From contig WREG01000031.1 of NCBI GenBank assembly GCA_009779455.1, positions 1 through 13,522 on the forward strand: a stretch of DNA of 13,522 nt. The letters are read 5' to 3'. A program made the translations under genes and the position numbers. Of the stretch, positions 7,488-13,522 are shown piece by piece. The notes under the pieces are model-generated. The model saw only the letters and a program-made list of their open reading frames with translations. It was not told the origin of the DNA and ran no database searches. Source of the DNA: Oscillospiraceae bacterium (GTDB lineage: Bacteria > Bacillota > Clostridia > Oscillospirales > Acutalibacteraceae). The number at the start of each line of letters is the position of its first letter. The stretch's first letter is position 1.

Positions 7488-7632
7488 AAATTGAGAATTG
7501 AGAATTGAGAGTTGAAAGATGTTTTATTTCAATCTTTATTCCCTATTTTAATTTTCAGCTAATATTATTAATCGCGGGCATATAGCTTCAATAATATATA
7601 AATTTACCCGCGAATCTCTCAACTCTCAACTT
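7488..7632. repeat. Inverted heptad arrays in the ftsW-murG gap
   Basis: The left edge has four heptads at 7488-7515: AAATTGA, GAATTGA twice, and GAGTTGA. The right edge has the opposite orientation, TCAACTC (7619-7625) and TCAACTT (7626-7632), ending 6 bp from the ftsW stop. The exact inverted repeat is TTGAGAGTTGA (7505-7515) with TCAACTCTCAA (7619-7629). Nested inside is a second pair, TCGCGGG (7572-7578) and CCCGCGA (7607-7613). The interior is AT-rich and non-coding. A weak sigma70-like minus-strand match (TTGAAG, then an AT-rich hexamer about 17-18 nt on) lies within it, but I do not call a promoter. Confidence 0.6.
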
Positions 7633-7638
7633 AAAAAG

Positions 7639-8862
7639 CTATTGCTTATTTAGACGCGATGATCTTGATACAGATAAAACCATCCCCATCTGGAACAGCA
7701 ATATCATCAGCGACGTGCCGCCGTAGCTGAAAAACGGCAGGCTTATGCCCGTGTTCGGGACGCTGTCCGTCGCTACGGCGATATTCATCACCGTTTGCAG
7801 TCCGACTTGGAACACCATGCCCATTGCGAGTAGCGCACCGAATTTATCCCTTGCGTGGAGGCCTATAACTACCCCGCGCCAAACCAGTACAGCGTATAGA
7901 ACGATTATAATAGTGGCCCCGACAAAACCCAGCTCCTCGCACACGATTGAAAAAATCATATCGTTCTGAGGTTCTGAAACATACATATATTTCTGCATGG
8001 ACTTGCCCAGCCCCTGTCCGAAAAAGCCGCCGGAACCTATGGCATACAGCCCTTGGTTTATCTGCCATCTGGCGCCTTTCGGCTCGAAATCCTTATCCTT
8101 CCACGCCGTTATCCTCTCCTTTGCGTAAGAAGGCAGGAAATCAGGGTTGGTTACAAGCAGAATTATTACTATAACCGCCAGTATGCCTATAATTGCAAAC
8201 CAATAATTTTTAAAGCCCCCGAGGTAAAACATCACGGCGCTTATGCCCAGCATCAATATCGTGCCTGAAAGGTGGTTTTCAAGAGCGACGAGGCCTGCTA
8301 TGAATATTATTACCGCGCCATTGAATACTGTTGGGAAAAACGCCTGCTTTATTATTATGCGCCCGTTCGACGCACGCATGATTTTTTTCGAATAACGTCC
8401 TTTTGACAATTCCCTGCCTGTTATATTCGTATATTCCCTGTCGAAATTCCACGCGAAAAATAATATCAGGGCAAGCTTCGCTATTTCGGAAGGCTGGAAA
8501 GTTTGGTCTTTTGTAAACGGAATGATTATCCATCTGCGGAAGCCCGGCCTTACGGGCGGCAGGAGCAGGACTATTATCAGCAAGGCTATGGAAACTGCCA
8601 GACCGGCAATCGCGAATTTTTTAAAATGGTGGTGATCCACCTTTGATATCATGAGCATCGCCGCTACGCCGATAACGGCGAACACAAGCTGGCGCAGGAA
8701 AAAATGCGACGAATTGCCGTATTTATAATAAGCGTAGGGATAGCTCGCGGAAAAAAGCATAACAAGCCCGATGGAAAGCACGACCATGACAATTATAAAA
8801 AAAAGCATATCGTAACTGCCTTCGGCGAAAAATTTTGCTTTTTTCTTTGCTTTTACAGGCAT
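7639..8862 (-). CDS. ftsW: SEDS peptidoglycan polymerase FtsW/SpoVE
   Basis: Multi-pass membrane glycosyltransferase that polymerises lipid II into glycan strands with its class B PBP partner at the septum; in spore formers the paralogue SpoVE works with SpoVD. From the ATG at 8862 the protein is 407 residues with about ten membrane segments. Visible signatures are RRWI (109-112), FQPSEIAKL (122-130), the catalytic Asp301 in EPQNDMIFSIVCEELG, and NTGISLPFFSYGGTS (370-384). The common PDxGT motif reads ENHLSGT (195-201). An open frame extends 154 codons further upstream, but that part is antisense to frame over mraY. GGAGGGG four bases before 8862 fixes the start. FtsW or SpoVE cannot be separated from sequence alone. 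Confidence 0.93.
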   Translation of the reverse strand: MPVKAKKKAKFFAEGSYDMLFFIIVMVVLSIGLVMLFSASYPYAYYKYGNSSHFFLRQLVFAVIGVAAMLMISKVDHHHFKKFAIAGLAVSIALLIIVLLLPPVRPGFRRWIIIPFTKDQTFQPSEIAKLALILFFAWNFDREYTNITGRELSKGRYSKKIMRASNGRIIIKQAFFPTVFNGAVIIFIAGLVALENHLSGTILMLGISAVMFYLGGFKNYWFAIIGILAVIVIILLVTNPDFLPSYAKERITAWKDKDFEPKGARWQINQGLYAIGSGGFFGQGLGKSMQKYMYVSEPQNDMIFSIVCEELGFVGATIIIVLYAVLVWRGVVIGLHARDKFGALLAMGMVFQVGLQTVMNIAVATDSVPNTGISLPFFSYGGTSLMILLFQMGMVLSVSRSSRLNKQ

Positions 8863-8873
8863 TTTACCCCTCC
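8860..8873 (-). promoter_or_regulatory. Strong ribosome binding site fixing the ftsW start
   Basis: On the minus strand GGAGGGG (8873-8867) is followed by TAAA and ATG (8862-8860). It lies in the 14-bp gap after the mraY stop and excludes the much longer open frame as the real start. Confidence 0.85.
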
Positions 8874-8876
8874 AAT

Positions 8877-9902
8877 TTATTTTAATCCCAAATAAACCAA
8901 CGCAACCGCGGCCGCCCCGCCTATTATCCCCGCTGACGTAAACACGTAAACTATCTTTTTTTCGCTCCAGCCGCTCATTTCGAAATGGTGGTGTATGGGG
9001 GCCATTTTGAATATGCGTTTGCCGTGGGTCAGCCTGAAATAGCCTATCTGCATAACGTCCGTCACGAACTCGAAAACATAAACCGCGCCAACCATAAGTA
9101 TAAGCCACGGGGCATCGAGGGTATAGCTTACGGCGACGACCATCCCGCCGAGATAATGGGAGCCTAAATCCCCCATTATTATTTTTGACGGGTTCCAGTT
9201 CCATATGAGATAACCTGCCAAAGAACCCGCTAAAGCCGCCGTTAAAACGCTTAGCCCGAACATATTCCTCATTATGGCGATAACTGTAAAGGATATGGCC
9301 ATTACAAGGGTGACGCTGCCGCAAAGACCGTCTACACCGTCTGTAAAGTTAGCGGCATTTACAGTACAGTACATAACGGCAACCCCGAGTATCCAAAAAA
9401 ACATACCCGTTTTTACGGTTCCGTAAAACGGCACCTGTATATATGTGAAGCCCGCATTGTACAAAGTCGTGAGGTATGCGGTGATTATTAAAATTTGTGC
9501 AAGGGATTTCTGCATTATCGTAAGGCCTTTGTTGCGTTTTTTAACGACTTTTACGTAATCGTCCGCAAAGCCTACAATAGCGTAGCCCACCGCCATTAAA
9601 ATGCCGCCCGTCAGTTTTATTTTCATTTCCGACGGATTGAACACGCCTTCTTCCAATATTCCCCCGCCCGACAGCTTATCCGTTATCAGAGCCAAAATAA
9701 AGGCGCCTATGCTGCCCGCCATAAACATTATCCCGCCCATTGTAGGCGTGCCCTGTTTATTTTTATGCCACCTCGGCCCTATGTCAAGTATAGTCTGCCC
9801 GAACTTCAGCTTATGCATCCACGGTATAACGGCATAGCCGGATAAATAACTGATAAAAAACCCGGCGGCCGCTGCAAGCGGCAATAAGAACCACCATTTC
9901 AT
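8877..9902 (-). CDS. mraY: Phospho-N-acetylmuramoyl-pentapeptide transferase MraY
   Basis: Integral membrane enzyme that transfers phospho-MurNAc-pentapeptide from the UDP precursor to undecaprenyl phosphate, forming lipid I. From the ATG at 9902 the protein is 341 residues with about ten hydrophobic segments. Diagnostic motifs are GPRWHKNKQGTPTMGG (42-57), the Mg-binding pair D114-D115 in FADDYVK, NAANFTDGVDGL (182-193), GDLGSHYLGG with D245, and the HHH motif 304-306 in APIHHHFEM. The open frame begins at a TTG at 9920, but AAAGGAG seven bases before ATG 9902 fixes the start. ftsW follows after 14 bp with no murD between them. An inverted repeat arm abuts the ribosome site directly upstream. 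Confidence 0.97.
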   Translation of the reverse strand: MKWWFLLPLAAAAGFFISYLSGYAVIPWMHKLKFGQTILDIGPRWHKNKQGTPTMGGIMFMAGSIGAFILALITDKLSGGGILEEGVFNPSEMKIKLTGGILMAVGYAIVGFADDYVKVVKKRNKGLTIMQKSLAQILIITAYLTTLYNAGFTYIQVPFYGTVKTGMFFWILGVAVMYCTVNAANFTDGVDGLCGSVTLVMAISFTVIAIMRNMFGLSVLTAALAGSLAGYLIWNWNPSKIIMGDLGSHYLGGMVVAVSYTLDAPWLILMVGAVYVFEFVTDVMQIGYFRLTHGKRIFKMAPIHHHFEMSGWSEKKIVYVFTSAGIIGGAAAVALVYLGLK

Positions 9903-9916
9903 ATGCAAACTCCTTT
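9902..9916 (-). promoter_or_regulatory. mraY ribosome binding site next to a repeat arm
   Basis: AAAGGAG (9916-9910 on the minus strand) lies 7 nt before the ATG at 9902. The base next to it, 9917, is the first base of a 13-bp inverted repeat arm, so a stem there would end directly at the ribosome site. Confidence 0.8.
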
Positions 9917-10046
9917 GCAATGCACAATTATTGGCAAAGCATTAAATCTTTTTTCCTTTTTTTATAGCGAATCTTTATTTATAACGAGTAAAGTTAATTT
10001 TACATCAATTGTGAATTGCGCGGTCTGAACTGTAAATTGTCAATTA
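9917..10046. repeat. Inverted heptad arrays at the murF-mraY junction
   Basis: The left edge has CAATGCA (9918-9924) and CAATTAT (9925-9931). The right edge has six 7-bp units at 10005-10046, starting TCAATTG, TGAATTG and ending TAAATTG, TCAATTA; the third unit (CGCGGTC) is degenerate. GCAATGCACAATT (9917-9929) and AATTGTGAATTGC (10007-10019) are inverted copies matching at 12 of 13 positions, about 77 bp apart. The right array lies inside the end of murF and encodes about its last 14 residues. The interior is AT-rich with no ORF. Confidence 0.6.
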
Positions 10047-11370
10047 CCCTCTCAATCTTCATCCCCCGGCTGGCTTTAAAGAGGACTGCGTCCCCTTCTT
10101 TAATATAACCCGTTAAAGCAGCCGTTATTTCGTCTATATCGATAAAATCAAAAACGTCTGTTATTCCGTGGTTTTTTGCGGCTTCAGCGGTTTTTTCAGA
10201 ACATTTGCCAAAGGTGAAAATTGCTTTCGCCCCTGTTTCGGCCGCGTAAGCGCCCGACTGTTCGTGGGCTTCGGCTGAATATTCCCCCAATTCCAGCATA
10301 TCCCCCAGAACGGCTATTTTCCTGTTTCCCGGTATGGCCGATAGCGCGTTTAACGCCGCTTTGACCGAATCCGGGTTGGAGTTATAACAGTCGTTTATAA
10401 TAGTTATTCCGTTTATTTTCTCAATATTCTGCCTCATGGCGGGCGGGGCGTAATTTTTCAAGGCTTCCGCCGCGTCTTTCAGCCCTACGCCTAAAAGCTT
10501 GCCTGCCGCTATCGCCGCAAGCGCGTTGTAGACGTTATGGACGCCGACAGCCGGTAGGGCAACTTCTTTTTTCTCCCCGTCCGTTTCAACGCTAAAGCGG
10601 ATTTCAGAATCGGATTGCGTAATTGCGGATGCCTTTATGTCCGCTTTATTATTCTCTAAAGCATAAAAAACCGCTTTTCGTCTGCCAACAGGGGCATTTT
10701 TAAGATATTTGTCGTCGCCGTTTAAAATTACGGGGGAACTATTATCCATCCCGTCGAGTATTTCAAGCTTTGCTTTTAATATCCCTTCCCTGCTCTTTAA
10801 ATTCTCGATATGCGCGGCGCCTATGTTCGTAATAACGGCGGCATCGGGCTTTACGGCTTTCGAGAGGGGCGAAATTTCGCCCGCGTGGTTCATTCCCATT
10901 TCTATAACGGCGGCTTCCGTTTTTTCGTCAACGCGGAAAAGTGTCGCAGGCACGCCTATTTCATTATTTAAGTTCCCTTCCGTTTTGAGCGTTCTATATT
11001 TTGCGGATAAAACGGCATGAACCATATCTTTTGTAGTTGTTTTCCCGGCGCTGCCGGTAAGCGCGACAAACGGTATATCGAACAACCCTCTGTAATACCC
11101 GCCCAGCTGCAAATATGCTTTTTTTGTGTCCGCCACCATTATGACAGGCAGGTTTGTTTTTATTTCTTTATGGCAAACCACCGCCGCCGCGCCGTTTTTT
11201 CCCGCTTCATTTATGAAATCGTGACCGTCGAACCTGTCGCCTTTTATAGCGAAAAAAAGCCCGTTTACCGCCTTTTTACGGCTATCTGTAAAGATTTCGC
11301 TGATTATAATATCTGCGGGCTCAATGCCCCCGACGGCTTTTGCGATTTCTTTTAAAGACAAATTTTTCAT
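10000..11370 (-). CDS. murF: UDP-MurNAc-tripeptide--D-Ala-D-Ala ligase MurF
   Basis: Cytoplasmic ATP-dependent ligase that adds D-Ala-D-Ala to the UDP-MurNAc tripeptide, completing the pentapeptide. Visible features are the N-terminal substrate domain with TDSR (28-31) and the ATP loop GSAGKTTTKD (106-115). NNEIGVPATLF follows at 135-145. The C-terminal domain shows INDCYNSNPDSVKAAL (325-340), GDMLELG (356-362) and KASRGMKIE (432-440). The 456 residues are typical length. The conserved fold ends near residue 442; the last 14 residues (IDNLQFRPRNSQLM) are encoded by a heptad repeat array and are probably not conserved. The ATG at 11370 has GGGG about 5 nt upstream, in the 14-bp gap after murE. 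Confidence 0.96.
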   Translation of the reverse strand: MKNLSLKEIAKAVGGIEPADIIISEIFTDSRKKAVNGLFFAIKGDRFDGHDFINEAGKNGAAAVVCHKEIKTNLPVIMVADTKKAYLQLGGYYRGLFDIPFVALTGSAGKTTTKDMVHAVLSAKYRTLKTEGNLNNEIGVPATLFRVDEKTEAAVIEMGMNHAGEISPLSKAVKPDAAVITNIGAAHIENLKSREGILKAKLEILDGMDNSSPVILNGDDKYLKNAPVGRRKAVFYALENNKADIKASAITQSDSEIRFSVETDGEKKEVALPAVGVHNVYNALAAIAAGKLLGVGLKDAAEALKNYAPPAMRQNIEKINGITIINDCYNSNPDSVKAALNALSAIPGNRKIAVLGDMLELGEYSAEAHEQSGAYAAETGAKAIFTFGKCSEKTAEAAKNHGITDVFDFIDIDEITAALTGYIKEGDAVLFKASRGMKIERVIDNLQFRPRNSQLM

Positions 11371-11382
11371 GTATTCCCCGCA

Positions 11383-11410
11383 TCCTAATTCCTATACCCT
11401 AACTCCTGTT
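11383..11410. repeat. Four-unit heptad array at the murE 3' end
   Basis: Four 7-bp units on the plus strand: TCCTAAT (11383-11389), TCCTATA (11390-11396), CCCTAAC (11397-11403) and TCCTGTT (11404-11410). On the minus strand they encode the last residues of MurE (ELGYRN) and its TAG stop at 11385-11387. The first 11 bases equal 3965-3975 at the ftsQ end. Confidence 0.55.
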
Positions 11411-12824
11411 TAACTATCTCCCGCTCGTCAAAATCAATCTTGCCTTCTTTTAAAATTTGATATGTCTCATGGCCTTTGCCCGCCAAAAGCACCGTATCCC
11501 CTTCGTTCGCTTCTGCCAGCGCGAATTTTATCGCTTCCCTGCGGTCGGTTATTATTTTTAATGTTCTGGAGCGTTTGAGATTTGCCGTTATTTCGTCTAT
11601 TATGGTTTCAGGGTCCTCCGTTCGGGGATTGTCGGAGGTCACAACTACAAAATCGGAGAGGTCTGCGGCAATTCCGCCCATGATCGGACGTTTCGAATTG
11701 TCCCTGTCCCCGCCGCAGCCGAAAAGGGTTATAACCCTGCCCTGCGCGCCTTTTTTCAAGGTTTCTATTACATTCCTCAGAGCGTCGGGGGTGTGGGCGT
11801 AATCGATGACGATTGTAATGCCTCTGTCATTCGGTATTATTTCTACCCTGCCCTTGACGCCTTCGGTTTTTTCCGCCGCGTCAAGAACCGCTTTGAAGTC
11901 GAGACCCATTTCTACAGCCGCGACTACAGCGGCCATTGAGTTGTAAACGGAAAATTCGCCCGGAATATTAAATTTTACCCTGCCGATAAGGTATTGCCCG
12001 ACGAATTCATATTCCACGCTTCCGGGTTTGTAATTTATATTTTTCGCGGTATAGGCCGCCATGTCGGATAATATGGAATACGTAACGCATCGGCAGTTTT
12101 CCGGCATTGATTCGATTATATTATCCGCGTTTTTATCGTCGGCGTTTATTATCGCAAGCTTTGAGGCGTTAAACAACTCTTTTTTGGCTTCAAGATAATT
12201 TTCAAAGGTTTCGTGGTAATCCAAATGGTCCTGCGTGATATTCGTAAAAACGCCGGCTTCGAAAGTGATCCCCGCAACCCTTTTCTGCGCCAAAGCCTGG
12301 GACGAAACCTCCATTACGCAATACTCGCATCCGTTTTCCGCCATTTCGGCAAAAAGGCGGTTCAATTCATAGCTTTCGGGGCTTGTCAGCGTCGCGGGAA
12401 GCTCTTTGCCGTCTATCATTTTTTTTATGCTTCCGATAAGGCCGCATTTTATCCCTAAATTGTCAAATATGCTTTTTAAAGTTACGGAAACGGACGTTTT
12501 CCCGTTTGTTCCGGTGATGCCGATAATTTTAAGTTTTTTATCCGGGCGGCCGAAAAAAGCGCCGCACATATACGAAAAAGCCTCGCGGCTGTTTTTTACG
12601 ATAACCTGTTCCTTAAAACCCAAGTCCCTTTCGACAACAAGCGCGTTCGCGCCTTTCGCCAAAGCCTCGCCCGCCGCCGTATGCCCGTCGAAATTCTTTC
12701 CTTTAATGCAAACAAAGACCGAGCCTGGCGTAACCTTTTCGGAGTTGTCGCAGATATCCGTTATATCCGTGTCAACGAAATTATTCAGTTTCTCGATATC
12801 CTTTAATATGACGGACAATCTCAT
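11385..12824 (-). CDS. murE: UDP-MurNAc-tripeptide synthetase MurE (meso-DAP type)
   Basis: Cytoplasmic ATP-dependent ligase adding the third residue to UDP-MurNAc-L-Ala-D-Glu. The ATP loop is GITGTNGKTS (102-111). TSPE lies at 147-150, and the lysine expected to be carbamylated is K214 in YLEAKKELF. DYAHTPDALRN is at 341-351. The specificity motif is DNPR (398-401) followed by TEDP; DNPR is the form found in meso-diaminopimelate-adding enzymes, so the wall is predicted to be DAP type. The 479 residues are normal length. The ATG at 12824 has GAAGGG about 10 nt upstream, in the 17-bp gap after the PBP gene. The last few residues lie in a heptad repeat. Confidence 0.96.
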   Translation of the reverse strand: MRLSVILKDIEKLNNFVDTDITDICDNSEKVTPGSVFVCIKGKNFDGHTAAGEALAKGANALVVERDLGFKEQVIVKNSREAFSYMCGAFFGRPDKKLKIIGITGTNGKTSVSVTLKSIFDNLGIKCGLIGSIKKMIDGKELPATLTSPESYELNRLFAEMAENGCEYCVMEVSSQALAQKRVAGITFEAGVFTNITQDHLDYHETFENYLEAKKELFNASKLAIINADDKNADNIIESMPENCRCVTYSILSDMAAYTAKNINYKPGSVEYEFVGQYLIGRVKFNIPGEFSVYNSMAAVVAAVEMGLDFKAVLDAAEKTEGVKGRVEIIPNDRGITIVIDYAHTPDALRNVIETLKKGAQGRVITLFGCGGDRDNSKRPIMGGIAADLSDFVVVTSDNPRTEDPETIIDEITANLKRSRTLKIITDRREAIKFALAEANEGDTVLLAGKGHETYQILKEGKIDFDEREIVKQELGYRN

Positions 12825-12841
12825 CTTCTATTTGCCCTTCT

Positions 12842-13522
12842 TTAATCAGATACATCAATATTCGACTTAAAATAAACCGTAACCACCGTCCCGATCGGGA
12901 TTTCGTCGCCCTCGTTCACGCTTTGGCGGTAAGCCACCGCGCCCGAGCCGGAGAGTGAGCTGCCTGAAATTTTGACGTTCAGCGCCGCATTCAATCCCGC
13001 CCTGTTCGCTTCGGTGACGGAAAGCCCTGTAAGCTTCGGCATTTTTGCGTTCTGTACCGTATAATTCGCTTCGGTATAAAGGGCAACCACGCCGTTGCGG
13101 GGGACTATGCTCCCGCCTTCGGGGCATTGCCCGACCACCGTCTGCCCGTTCCCGACCACTTTTACCGTAAAACCTTCGGACATCAGCTCCGCTTTTGCCT
13201 CCTGCACGCCCTTGTTAAGCACGGCCGGGGTTTGGCATATCAGATGCTTTAGCTCATCATCGGTATAAGCCGGTTCAATACCCAAATACGGGAGTATCTG
13301 CTCGAACACCTCGCCCGCTACGGGGGCCGCGACCGCCCCGCCGCCGTGGGCTTCGCCCTGAGGCTCATCCAAAACCGCGAGAACCGCGATTTTCGGATCG
13401 TCAGCCGGGGCAAAACCCACAAACGACGCGACGTACTGGCCTTTATTGTTAAGCTTATCTGAAGTGCCTGTTTTCCCCGCCACATGATAGCCGGGGACAT
13501 ACGCGTTTTTCCCGGTGCCGGA
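12842..13522 (-). CDS. ftsI: Class B penicillin-binding protein, SpoVD/FtsI-like, C-terminal part
   Basis: The last 226 residues of a septal transpeptidase; the 5' part lies beyond the right edge. The frame is open to the window edge, and the GTG at 13483 is internal (HVAGKTGT), not a start. The fragment begins SGTGKNAYVPGYHVAGKTGT, containing the third active-site motif KTGT (17-20), followed by the end of the transpeptidase domain (SFVGFAPADDPKIAVLAVLD). Two PASTA domains follow, about 99-150 and 160-218. B. subtilis SpoVD has one PASTA domain and PBP2B has two, so the symbol could be spoVD or ftsI/pbpB. It crosslinks glycan strands made by the SEDS partner encoded downstream. The stop lies 17 bp before murE, consistent with one operon. 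Confidence 0.92.
   Translation of the reverse strand, partial: SGTGKNAYVPGYHVAGKTGTSDKLNNKGQYVASFVGFAPADDPKIAVLAVLDEPQGEAHGGGAVAAPVAGEVFEQILPYLGIEPAYTDDELKHLICQTPAVLNKGVQEAKAELMSEGFTVKVVGNGQTVVGQCPEGGSIVPRNGVVALYTEANYTVQNAKMPKLTGLSVTEANRAGLNAALNVKISGSSLSGSGAVAYRQSVNEGDEIPIGTVVTVYFKSNIDVSD

Noticed and set aside
7639..8862. Loss of the SEDS catalytic Asp because the PDxGT motif reads NHLSGT
   Set aside because: The essential Asp of this family lies in the later motif and is present as Asp301 in PQNDMIFS.
8863..9324. 154-codon N-terminal extension of ftsW
   Set aside because: It overlaps mraY in another frame, is low in hydrophobic residues and rich in Arg, and a strong ribosome site marks ATG 8862.

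Overview
This window is most likely from a Bacillota (Clostridia-type) chromosome, probably an uncultured relative. The evidence is a division and cell wall (dcw) cluster in clostridial order: a SpoVD-like penicillin-binding protein with C-terminal PASTA domains, murE, murF, mraY, an FtsW/SpoVE-type SEDS gene, murG, murA in place of murB, and a DivIB/FtsQ gene. MurE carries a DNPR motif, which predicts meso-diaminopimelate in the stem peptide. The exact taxon cannot be read from the sequence.

Layout. Positions 1-3970 hold three plus-strand genes: a secreted-type metallophosphoesterase whose 5' end may lie outside the window, an RluA-family pseudouridine synthase, and a GPH-family sugar/cation symporter. 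Positions 3967-13522 hold the dcw cluster on the minus strand. Reading in transcription order from the right edge it runs spoVD/ftsI (5' end cut by the window), murE, murF, mraY, ftsW, murG, murA, ftsQ. The two blocks converge at 3967-3970, where the last codons of the symporter and ftsQ overlap by 4 bp. murD, usually found between mraY and ftsW, is absent (only 14 bp there), and ftsZ does not follow ftsQ.

How the genes work together. MurA makes the first committed peptidoglycan precursor from UDP-GlcNAc. MurE and MurF add the third residue and D-Ala-D-Ala. MraY and MurG build lipid I and lipid II at the membrane. FtsW polymerises glycan strands and the class B PBP crosslinks them at the septum, with DivIB/FtsQ as part of the divisome scaffold. 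MurB, MurC, MurD and FtsL are not in view.

Most unusual signal. Six gene junctions in the dcw block carry short degenerate 7-bp tandem arrays (unit roughly xxAATTx or xxxAATT). They sit right at the 3' ends of murE, murF, ftsW, murG, murA and ftsQ and often supply the last codons or the stop. At three junctions (murA-ftsQ, ftsW-murG, murF-mraY) matching arrays occur in inverted orientation at both edges of a roughly 100-200 bp spacer, which looks like a small MITE-like or mRNA-hairpin element. The arms match each other within a locus but differ between loci. The enzymes themselves look conventional; I see no novel multi-gene system.
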